Position numbers and translations under genes: made by a program. From Acanthoscelides obtectus (lineage: Eukaryota > Arthropoda > Insecta > Coleoptera > Chrysomelidae), in NCBI GenBank assembly GCA_963669975.1, contig CAVLJG010000001.1, positions 43,239,232 through 43,303,231 on the forward strand: 64,000 nucleotides of DNA. Direction: 5' to 3'. Below are positions 22,080 to 33,103 of this stretch, piece after piece; the stretch's first letter is position 1; every line of letters begins with the position of its first letter. The notes under the pieces are model-generated. The model was not told the origin of the DNA and did not search any database. It saw only the letters and a program-made list of their open reading frames with translations.

Positions 22080-22194
22080 ATGGCTTGCTTTGTGCAGTTG
22101 TGAATTGTTCAATGAGAGGAAACGGAGATATGTTCATTATTTCGAACTCCCCAAAATAGTGGAGAAAAACTCAATATTTTATCCAAAGAGCGAG
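22080..22194 (+). pseudogene. THAP-domain first exon fragment, frameshifted
   Basis: From an ATG at 22,080 the sequence can be read as CAVVNCSMRGN, then in another frame RRYVHYFELPKIVEKNSIFY and PKSE, followed by gtaatg. THAP zinc fingers start with a C-x(2-4)-C knuckle (CAVVNC) and continue with ..H.FP/ELPK. Two frame changes in about 110 bp make it non-functional as it stands. THAP exons occur in host genes and in P-element-like transposons; which one is open. Confidence 0.45.
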
Positions 22195-22427
22195 GTAATG
22201 TATGCATTTAATCACTAAAGAGGGGTCAGTTGAATGAATGACAACCACAATATGAGTTTATTCCAGGTATTTTATACATTGTAACACCCTGTATAGGCGG
22301 TAGGCCACAGTTTCAGTTCTGTCTTGTGTTGTCAAATTGTGGTCAGTTAGTCGTCATTTTGTTTAGTTTGTAGAATTCTTGAGTTTTCTAGCATTTTATA
22401 TAAACATTTATAAAACTACTAAAAATA

Positions 22428-22900
22428 ATGTTGCTGGGGCATCTGGAAGATGGAATGGTAACGCTATCCATACCCGAATCCCAACAAGTAAGACATGAAG
22501 GAGACTTCATTCAACCAAAGAAAATAAATGCTGCCAGGCTCCCAGAGGTTGGCTCAATTCCAGATGTAGAAATTAAAAATAAGTTCGGTATTTTGATAAA
22601 TGTCAGGACAGGGGAAGATATACCTCAAAAATCATAAAATTCAAGTATAATTCTACAGAAAAAGAAATCCGGGATTCCAACCATTGTTTTCGCTGGACAT
22701 ATCAGCAAATACAAAGAGTTCAGTGAAAAAATCAAATCACTTTTGAAGAACGGAAATTTCACTGTCAGGTCAGCTGGAAAATCACAAAACTTCTAGTTAA
22801 CAGCAAAACAGATTATGATTTATTGGAGATAGAATTAAACACATTTAAGGCATACAATGGGCAAACTAACTAAACGAGACTAGCTCATTTGCAAAGACTG
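22428..22900 (+). pseudogene. decayed non-LTR ORF1 (gag-like, PRE_C2HC region)
   Basis: The frame at 22,428-22,637 ends NKFGILINVRTGEDIPQKS. Further on, in other frames, come SGIPTIVFAGHISKYKEF, KIKSLLKNG..FTVRSAGKS and KLLVNSKTDYDLLEIELNTF. This order (short acidic linker, 'PPPI.V.GISN....', 'F.V......KI......DY..L...L') is that of the gag-like ORF1 of Jockey-type LINEs before the zinc knuckles. No zinc knuckle or ORF2 follows. A solo caccctgtata terminus lies just upstream at 22,285. Confidence 0.5.
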
Positions 22901-23384
22901 TCTAATTTACATTAGTGTTTTCTATATCGTATCAGATTACCAAGAATCAATTCAATGAAGCTAGACACGAGTTTTGCAAAGAGTATTCAATAAATGAATT
23001 TGGGATATATATCTTCATGTAATACAATCTTTATACGACTGTCAAAAAAGCTTGTGATTATTTGATGAAAATACATATACATATTTGTGGATATTTAGCA
23101 TTAGATTTCATTACCCTGAAACTTGTTCCCAGCAAAATACTGAAAGGGATATTACCGTTATTCGGGATCTTTTATGGATTTACGTTCATGAAATAATCCT
23201 TCAATATAGGAAACATTTTCAGCAGGTTTTAAATTGCGATCAAACGAAATCCCTGGCACATTCCTATTTCCAGGGTCATTCCTTCGGTAGTTTCTCTAGA
23301 TCTCCAGGCGCCACCATCTGACAAATATCAATGGTGTTGCCATCGTTTGGAGCTCCCACTTCTTCAGTGTTTTATGTTAAGTGA

Positions 23385-23527
23385 AGTCAAGGTTAAATAA
23401 GTTTTGTGAGTTTTTGAGTGAATAAAACGTGTAAAGAAGAGAAAATTCGTGACAAATGTCAGAAGTGGGATGAAATACTTCTTGACTTTTCACGTTTTAT
23501 TCAGTCAAAAACTGACTTAACCTTAAC
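23385..23527. repeat. short inverted repeat (hairpin)
   Basis: Arms of about 45 bp: ggttaaataag...tttttgagtgaataaaacgtg (23,390-23,431) pairs with cacgttttattcagtcaaaaa...ttaacc (23,491-23,524). No coding content. Possibly a small MITE. Confidence 0.5.
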
Positions 23528-23873
23528 TCACAACTCTACACTCCTTTATATAACCTAGTAACATGTGATCACTTTTCTATAAAACTCAAGAATTCTGCGA
23601 ACTTCGCGAAACATATCAACAGATTTAGAAATAAAACAGATAACGTGATCATCCTACAATTTGAAATCACATAACAAAACTCGAACTGTCCTACCGCATT
23701 ATACAAAGCGTTACAATATGAAAAGTAACATCTTCAGAAATAAGATAAAATGAGACAAGGCGCAACGGCCGTTTTTCTGACATTTGTCTAACCCAATGCA
23801 ACCTGTATTTCACTAGCATGGTTTGATGGTTGCAGGCCCGTAGGATACTATATGGAGGAGCATAAAATGCCAT

Positions 23874-24080
23874 AAAGGTTGATTCTCACTATACATTCCG
23901 TTTCCATTCCGTAACCGTTCCGTAAATTATTTAAATTAAATATTCGCCTTCGCTTAAAGCAGGCTATTGCGTGTGTATGCACATTATCCGTAAGGTATAC
24001 TGTGTATACAATCAAATTGTACTGAACGTTTACGAAACTGATATGGAATGGAAACGGAATTATAGTGAGAATGAACCTTA
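23874..24080. mobile_element. MITE, about 207 bp
   Basis: Near-perfect inverted ends of about 50 bp: aaggttgattctcactata... at the left and the inverse ...tatagtgagaatgaacctt at the right, each followed inwards by attccgtttccattcc. It has no ORF. It lies about 60 bp downstream of the TRIM-NHL poly(A) signal. Confidence 0.75.
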
Positions 24081-24136
24081 AATCGGACCTCTCCCCTACA
24101 GCAGACTCTTGGTAGAATTTTCTCGACATTCTCCGT

Positions 24137-24142
24137 TTTATT
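24137..24142 (-). terminator. candidate poly(A) signal of the TRIM-NHL gene
   Basis: Reads AATAAA on the minus strand, about 200 bp after the TGA at 24,340. It is the first such hexamer downstream that I noticed. Confidence 0.45.
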
Positions 24143-24339
24143 ATCAAGTGTAAATAGTAGCTTAGCCATCTACCACAATGTGACTTGCAGCTTGTTTAAT
24201 AACATATTGATTGATGATTGACAATATCAGTGCAAGCCATTGACAGTTAGTAGGTAGTCCGATTTTTTTCAAAATCACAATCTCACATAAAAACTGCAGT
24301 TATGTAAAAACGGCGACGATTAGATTTTGCGCTCACGGT

Positions 24340-24581
24340 TCACCAATACCGATACTTCTTGACACAATTATTGCCAAGATCAACCACAACCACATGGTTG
24401 TCTTGAGTAACCGCCAATCCGCTGGGTCTCTTCAATTTCGCGTCGTGCGAGTCCACGCATTGGTTCAGAGAGTTGTCCGTCAATGAGAGCACTTGCACGT
24501 AGGTTCTGCCTTTCTGCTCGGTCCGTGTGAGGAGAACTCTATTTTCGGCATCTACTACAATGCCACCATAGCGTCCTTTGC
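24340..24581 (-). CDS. TRIM-NHL last exon, propeller closure and stop
   Basis: Acceptor tttttttcag; the exon ends at TGA 24,342-24,340. Encodes GKGRYGGIVVDAENRVLLTR, then KRPSGLAVTQDNHVVVVDLG and NNCVKKYRYW at the C-terminus, the last NHL blades. Confidence 0.92.
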
Positions 24582-27500
24582 CTGAAAAAAATGGCGTCAC
24601 GTAGAATGACTTTGTACTTCCCGTGCAATTCTGAACTTTGCATGCATCTAAGCCGACTTTTGTACTCTTTATCTTATTGTTTGCCGGCTAAGAAAACTAT
24701 TGTACCTTGGCATAGAATGAATATCAGTCAAAAAAAAGCATGGTTCATTAGAAAAAAATTGTAATTATGAACTTTGAATACGTAGCTAAATCAACTTTTT
24801 TTCATTCTGGTAGGTTTACTATTGACTGGCTATGAAAACCCTTAGTTTTTTTATACTCCTTTTACCATGAAGGTCTAAGGCCTAAACACCCATGGGGTAC
24901 CATGGGACTATAGGGGGATACTGTATCTGTCGGGTGGTACCTGCGCGTTCGACAGTCAGAGACGGTTTACCACCTGTGGACAATCACAACATCCATAGCC
25001 AAGATAAAATTTTCTCTTCTGTCGGGATTCGAACTCGCGCAGCGCACGGCGACTGATTAAGAGGCGTTTACCACTGCGGCCGCCGCTGTTGCCTTGTCGT
25101 GTAATATAATGAATAGGATTGGAGAAAAATTATTGTGAGGTTATTTTTTTTTTAAACATTCGAGCACAACTTTCGACTATAGTGGTATTATTTGCTTCAT
25201 GAAAAGGTGCTGAAAGTAGATGAGATTTTTCATTCCACAAAATACATTTTTATTCAGAAAAGACTGATGAACGTCTATTCGTTATTTCACACCTGGATAA
25301 CTACAGACCTGATATTGTGGCCACCTTTGATTATTTATATTCAATAAATTATATTGTCCTGGTAGTTCCATTAGTTATCCTTGACATTTTCTCATCTGTT
25401 TAGATATTTTCGACACGAGAGCGCGCAGTGGCTAGAGTACTTTATATACAAAATATTTCATTCAAGTCTTGACGTCAAATGACCCTTTTTAAACAGCCTG
25501 TCTATCTTTTTTCAATCGTAACTTGGTAATAAATAATAATAGTACAGGTCTAAAATTGTATATGAATATTCCACTTTTATGGAAAAACGAAGCGTGACTG
25601 TTCTCCTATCACTTTGTCTCTTCAAAAAATCTTTGCTTTTCTATTTGCCGCAAAATGAGGTTTCAAGAAAATCAAAGAAGAGTAAAAGTGTTCACCCGTT
25701 CCATTTTTCCATAACAGTGGAATATTCACTTACAATTTAAGAGCTGTACTATTTTTTTTCGACAAAAAAATTGATAACGTACTTTACTCATCTCTATACA
25801 TATCGTCAAATAATGATCAGATGAAAAGGATTTATAATACTGCTGCAAACAGGTAGATAAATAAAAAAGGGACGTGCATCCTTAAGGGCAAATATACGGG
25901 GTAATACATGTCTGACATATGTCTAATAGGTGCTAGAATTACTGTGGTTAGAAGTTTATAAATATGCTGCCGCCAAAAAATTGCGATGCACCCTCCCCCA
26001 CCCCCCAGCAACCCTAACCCTCAAATTTTTAGATTCACTCTGTACTTCACACGTATATTTTTAATATTCCATAAACACAAACGGAAAATCTATATAAAAA
26101 GTCTGGAATATAATTGATTTACAATGTGTGTTACAAAATGTGATCTGGGAAATTGAAGGGTGAGTACATCAAGATATGAAAGAAGTTCATAGATCCGGAA
26201 ATGCCTCATTTCCATTATATGGGGTATTTAAACTTCACGTTTAGTGAATAACTGTTATGTTACTGGTTTTTGGAAATATGTATATGAGCTGGCACTCATG
26301 CTAAGCATTGAGAGTATCCGATCAAGAATAAAAATTTCAAACTAGAAGTTTTATAGATGTAACGAAATAATTGTGACCTACCTTTACCCTCATCGTAGAT
26401 GATCTCCATGAAATCGCCTTTTGCAGAAAACAGCTGAACTCTAGAATCTGCTACGACGATTTCTCCTAAAGGTCCCACCGATATGGAAGATATGAGACTG
26501 AATGTTCCCTTTTTGCCCACCTGGAAAAATATTGTGGTGTGGTACTGATAGCAAGAATATTCGTCCTCTCCTGAATTTTGTCTCGTAATGTTTGATATTA
26601 TCTAACTCAGTTTTGTGTGAGTTTAACTATACATATAGTTAGTCAATAATGCATCAAATATTGGAAGTAAGTTGTAAAAGTTTCCGAATTTCCTTCAAAT
26701 TAATAATAACTGAACAACCCAAATAAACAGAAAATAAATCACCTCTTTTCCAATCTGAGAATGTCCCAGAAACATTTTATCAAAGCAATTATGACTTTAT
26801 TCGCGAGTAACCATTACGTCAAATGTGACAGCAAATAACAGCTGATTATCTAGTAACATTTCAAAATACCCCATATCGAGAAGTGACACAGTATTAATTC
26901 TAGATCTGTAGACATGTACAATTTGCTGTTTATTGACGTTTCGGCCATCTCGATGGTATTTTACAAGGAATGAATAAAACAAATTGAAAAAATACCGAGG
27001 TGAACAGTCGATTCTTCAGATGTGGTTTCTGTGATGGCCAGAAAAAAAAACATGAAAAAACTATCAGCAAAAGAATAGGATAAGTTTCAGATATTAGATT
27101 AAATTAACCGCTGTTTTGTATAATAACTAAGGAGCAGCAAATGCCTCAACTGCTTCACGCGATTCTCTAGACAATGATAGTATACCGCTTTGGGATGGCT
27201 ATCGAAGTAAGGAGCGTCTATATGCAACAATGCATTATTATTTATGTAGTTATCAATTTTTTTTTTACCTGGAACAGTATCTTTCCCTCGGCGTCAAAGA
27301 CAAAAACGCAACTCATCCCATTGTCAGCTACTAAAACGTGTCCGTAATTTTTGTCCACAGCGACATCTATGGGCTCTTGGAACGCATTGTAAGTGAACGA
27401 TTTGATCGTTTCACCGTCAGTTGTTATTTCTGTCAAGAATTTCGTCCTCCAGTTCACCACTATAAGACCTTCATTCGATATAGCAATGCCTGAAAAATAT

Positions 27501-30500
27501 TTAAATATAATTGCGAGGTTTTTTCCAAGAACAATCAATCACACTATGTATTTTAATCCGTATAGTTTAAGTAAGGTAAAAATAATGAGACATGTTTCAA
27601 TAGATACAAGTCCTACCAAATTTATGGGATTGGGGTAAAATATTTTCTAAATGATGGTTCGATACCAACTTGCTTATTCTTAATGGAACATACTGTATAT
27701 TGTTCAGATACAAATCACATTTCATGTGATATGGTCGATTCTGATCGAACAGAAAAAATTACCTGTGCAACTTCTTCCTAGCAATCCTTCATTCGTGACG
27801 TGTTTGATAAACTCGAAACTCTCACTCAGAACTTTAATTCTAGAGTTTCCTGTGTCCAGCACATAAACAGTCTGATCCCTCTCATCAATGGCCACTGATA
27901 CCGGTTGCATAAATTCGTCTTTTCCACTACCTAAAATAATTGTTTATTACTGATTGATTACTATGAAAATCGCGTTTACATCGTTTCAAAACAAACGCTT
28001 GTCCACGAACTTCACAGTCTAGCGCTCTTATTGGCCATTCGCCCTTAGCTGCGTGAACTTGCAACAACAGGCAGGACAATTCCGGGTCATTCTCCAAGGT
28101 GGCTCACCCCTATAACTTTTTTACTATTGAAGATACAAAAACGAAATATGCTTTATAGAAGAATTTACATTTTTTACATATTCACTTGCTTTGACGTACT
28201 TCCGGTTGGACCGGAAACGACTCCAACTTTCGGTTGAGAAAGAGATTCTGAACTCAACAACGCCTCACTTGTCAATATTTGACACATAAAGTCCTTTTTA
28301 TTTCAATTTTTATTTCTCGATCTAGAATGCTATGGGTCCTGTAAATCGCTTCATTTTTGATCAAGTAACACGGGAAAAATACGATTTTGAGACGAACGAC
28401 CTTACAGTCTTTTAAAGATTTAATAAAAGTTACAAAACTAATTTTTTCAGCTTACTTGATTTTTTCAAATATCGTCGGATTTTTCTGATAGACCATTTTC
28501 TTAGCAATAATTTGATACTACACACTCTTATTTTATTTTCACATTTTTTTTTCTGAATAATTGTAAAAACGACCATACCTAGCAAAAAATAACACGTATC
28601 TGCATTCGGTCTACCTATGCACTAAGTCCTATTATTCTATCCGTGACAAACAATTGAAGCTGTTGCTTTTGAAATACAAAATTGTGCAACGAACCAGTGA
28701 AGAAAAAGACATAGACGTGTTGACCTATAAGTACATACATACCCTATCATTATTATAACAAAAAATAAAATTCAAAAATATGCCACTGCGATTCTAAATG
28801 TTCAAAATGGCCTCCTTCTTGATCACGTCAAAGTTCAACTTTATCAATTGTTGCTTGCACCACATTGATTAACTATCCAGCAGAATGTTCCGGAATGCGC
28901 CCTTACTTTATGCTCCAGTTCTTCGCGAGTAGCTGATGTAGTTTTATACACCTGATTTTCAATTGTCCCCTCAAAAAAAATCTCTCAGTAAGTTTTCCAT
29001 CGAAAATTATTGGCCCCAAGTTTTTTTCCGATAATACCCATCCATTAGTTGAAACCAAAGTGCTCTTGAAAATTTCGTTCCAAAAATGAAGCGACTTTAT
29101 TCGTCAAATATTGACAAATGATGCGTTGTTGTTCTCGATCGAAATCAGGAAAAATATATGGGATGTCCCATTTAAAAATCGAAAGTTGGAGTCGTTTCCG
29201 GTCAAACCGGAAGTACGTTAAGCAAGTGAATTTGTCAAATAATGTAAATTTATCTGTAATACGCATCCCCCAAATTTCGTTTTTCTATCTTCAATAATAA
29301 AAAAGTTATTGGGGTGATCCACCTTAGAGAATCATCCGGTAAATTCATCGATTGCTTGTGTTTGACACCTCGTACATGGAAAATAAATATCGCGAAAATA
29401 AGAAAAAATATATTGGTAAATTAAAACAGCTTTTTTCACCAATGATTTCTGATAATCCCAAACGGTCATTTACAGTGCACCAGATAGTATGCTAGGCAAC
29501 ATTGTTGACCCTTTCCAAACCTTACAATTTTTGTTTGCTACTTTCTTTTTTTATGAAACGTATTGACGAGGTATTTTGTAGATACTTTTTGAACACCCCC
29601 AAATACCCATGAAGGTCATGAGCAAATAAATAATAGGATGTAAAATGTTCCGCTCTGTACTCTTTCGGTATCAAAAATAGGGGTTTCTATTGAAGAAAAC
29701 TGCCTTGACCTTTAACTGACCTTAAGGTCATAGTCTAGATTACGTCCCAGTCATCATTAGATGACTATTTTCAAACCTTACGACTGTATTCTACAACATT
29801 TTTCTCTATGAAACATATTTTTTGAGATACGAGGGTGGATCAAATATAATCTGGAATTCTTTTTTAATATCTATAATTTATTCATAAAACAATGCAAAAA
29901 TGCTGTTCATTATTTTCTATGTAATTTCCTCCATGATCTACATACTTTTTCAAGCGATTTGGAAGCTTACAAATTCCTTGCTTGACGAAACTTGCGAGGT
30001 TGAGTGACCGACCAATTGCGCACGAAGTTCTCCACATCTCGATCGTTGTCAAATCACAATCCTCCAAGTGCATCTTTCATGGGCACAAACAAATGATAGT
30101 CACAGGGTGACAAATCTGGGATGTATGGATGATGCTCAAGAAAATCAAAAAATACATATCCTCCAGTTTTTGCTTCGTTTCAGCGGCTGTATGACACCGC
30201 GTCTGTATGGCTTTCACTGGGCCGGCCTCAGCTTTTCTTCGCCATTCTTTACTGGCTATCTTGGACTCGGGAGTGTAATAATGTAGCCATGTCCATCACA
30301 CGTCACGATATGATTCAGTCTCTCCCTCCCACCGAAATCGATTCAGATGTCTCCTACTGATTTGCAGTCGGATGTTTTTTTGACCTACAGTAATGGACAA
30401 AAGTATATAGAAAAATTAATATTGTGCTGTATTTCATTTTTAACTTGTTTTATTAATACACCAACCTGTATACATAATTCATTATAGCATAATACTCACT

Positions 30501-33063
30501 TATACATAAATAAATTCATTAGACTCCCTTCAATAAAAAATTAATTGAAAAAACTGGACAAAAGTTTATTGAATTATAGAAAACCAACCATGTTTGTGTT
30601 AATATTTTGTAGCATAACCATTATTATCAATCACCGCCTGGCATCGTCTCGGCACAGATTGTAGAAGTTTCTTGATATAAGATTCATCAATCTGTCTCCA
30701 CTTTTGCTCTAAAACGGCAAAAAGTTCATCCATGTTTGAATAATATTTATCTCGTATTTGCTTATCTAAGTATTCCCATAGATTTTCAATGGGGTTTATA
30801 TCGGGAGACTGTGAAGGCCATTTGAGAACTGGTATTTTTTTATCCAGAAAGAATTTCTTCGCGGGATTTGAAGTGTGCTTCGGGTCATTATCTTGCTAGA
30901 AGATTGATCTTAAGGGCATATTGTCTTCCATATCGGGTAACATGGCATGCTTTAGTATGTCTGTGTAAACAAAAATATCCATAATGCCATGTATTCTATG
31001 TAAAGGTCCCATCCCAAACTCCGAAAAGCACCCCCAAACCATAACAGACCCGCCTCCATATTTGACATCGGGCAAAGTGTACTTGGGGTTCAATCTTTGT
31101 CCACTAGGACGTCTAAAGTAATGAACACCGTCTGATCCAAACATATTGAATTTTGATTCGTCACTGAAACATACCCTCTTCCAGTCACAGATGCTCCAAT
31201 CAAGATGCAACCGTGCAAATTGTAATCGGTCCTTACTGTTTTTCCTCGAGATTCGCGGCTTCTTACTCGGGCGACGTGCAAATAACTTCAAATCATTTAA
31301 TCTTCTACTTATAGTTTTCGTAGAAATACTGACAATTCCTTTTGTCTCGATTTCGGCTTTTATTTGTCTTGGGGTTTTAAACGGATCTTTGGACGAAATT
31401 ACTTTTATTAATCTAACTGATCTAGCATTTAGTTTTCTAGGCCCAACACTTTTCTTAGAGGCTTAAAAGACAGCTTTTTGTTTATATTTGTTCAATATTG
31501 CCCAAACTGCTTTACGCTTCAGCTTCAAATTTTTGGCAATGTCGACTTGACGTTGGCCATCTTTGTATAACTCAATGATCTTAGTTTTCACATCGAAAGA
31601 AATTTCTGGACCACGCGGCATGGTCTTAAGATCACTCAACTTATTCCACAATACTTGATGAACACAAACTAATCCTCTTCTGACACGAAACTGTACTGAA
31701 CTAATGTTGAAAAGAATTTGTCTACATATTTTTGTCCCTCATAAAAAAGTGCTTATATCAGACTTGTATTGTGTTCATTGCAGATAATGTAAAAACAAGG
31801 AATTTAGTTTTTCCACTAATAACGCATTTGTTTGTGGAGCAATGAAGTATGAATTCGTTTTCTAAAGGTATTTAGGTAAATATTCACATTTGTCTATATA
31901 CTTTTGTCCATTACTGTACGTTCAACAACTTTGGCACCAGTCGAGCACAGATTTTGTTGAAGCCAAGATGCTTTGTGATGATTGTTTGAGCACTTCCAAA
32001 GCTAATGCCCACTTCTAAAGCGACTTCATGAATAGTGAGCCGCCGTCACTTTCAATAAGGTCACGTACAGCACCAATGTTGTCACCAGAGACACTTGATC
32101 TTGGACGTCGATTATGATTCACATTTTCTAAACGTTTTCGGCCACTCTTAAACTTTTTGGCCCAATCGAATACCTTACTTTTAGACAGGGTATCATCCAT
32201 GCTGAGTCTTCATTGAACCAAAATCTCGCACGGTTTAACGTCTTCCTTCGTCAAAAACTTTATTATAATTCGGTGCGCAACAGACGGTGAAACCGGTTGC
32301 TCATTCATGGCTGTACTGACGCATTGAAACAGCTAGCTCACCACGCGTTATCCCCACTCATAATACACTACACTGCAAGGACCTACTCTGTGAGAGTGCT
32401 CGTCATTAGCTAAGAAAAGTATTTGTAAAATTTCCGATTATATTTGATCCACCCTCGTATTTTGATGTATGGTATCCATACGTTGTGGACACCCTGTATA
32501 ATAAGTGCATACCTCTAGATCCATACACAGCAATAGGATTGTTGTGTTCAGTAACATCAAAGTACAACGGATTATCTCTAATTGGTCTATCTATCACAGT
32601 TATCTTCATTCCATATCTCCCAGGCTTCGAAGCACGGAAGTACAATTTATAAGAACCTGAAATAGCAGATTGAGATAGAATGAATTTTAATTTTGATACA
32701 CACAAATGTATTATCAAAGATCACATTAAGATTTTAAAATTGTTTTCTCGAGCGCCTTACATGAGTGGCGTTCGTGCTGACAAGTTTCAATGTTTAGGGT
32801 AAAAATAGCAGGTTTTTGCAAAAAATTAGTATCAGTATTTTACAAGTCAGATTGATGCGACTTAAAAAATTAACAAAAATTATTTCATAAACCAGAACAT
32901 CAATTGGCTGATGGTTATCAAAAAGGAATAATAGTGATGACTGTTATTCCAACAAACACCATGACTAGTCCAAGAAACACCTATCACACAACAATTTTTA
33001 CTACAATTAATGGCGTACAATTATTAAAAATGGACAAAACTAAACACAACGAAAGCAAACGAT

Positions 33064-33103
<40 letters not shown>

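Larger units (their letters stand above)
29828..32459 (-). mobile_element. DD34D mariner interrupted by a Tc1 element
   Basis: TIRs cgagggtggatcaaatataat at 29,830 and its inverse ending at 32,457, TA at both ends. The minus-strand transposase is read as SPSVAHRIIIKFLTKEDVKP (32,290), SKVFDWAKKFKSGRKR and RPRSSVSGDNIGAVRDLIES (32,180-32,050), KSVLDWCQS (31,930), then after removal of the Tc1: QISRRHLNRFRWEGE (about 30,350), NHIVTCDGHG (first Asp), EHHPYIPDLS-like remnants and ICKLPNRLKKYVDHGGNYIE (29,950). Stops and the loss of the second catalytic block show it is dead. Confidence 0.88.

Noticed and set aside
25024..25088. tRNA gene
   Set aside because: Only A and B boxes are present; the acceptor stem and anticodon arm do not pair by eye, so it is a SINE head rather than a gene.
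33069..33100. CRISPR-like or telomeric repeat
   Set aside because: It is a plain (TA)n microsatellite; no spacer-repeat structure exists anywhere in the window.
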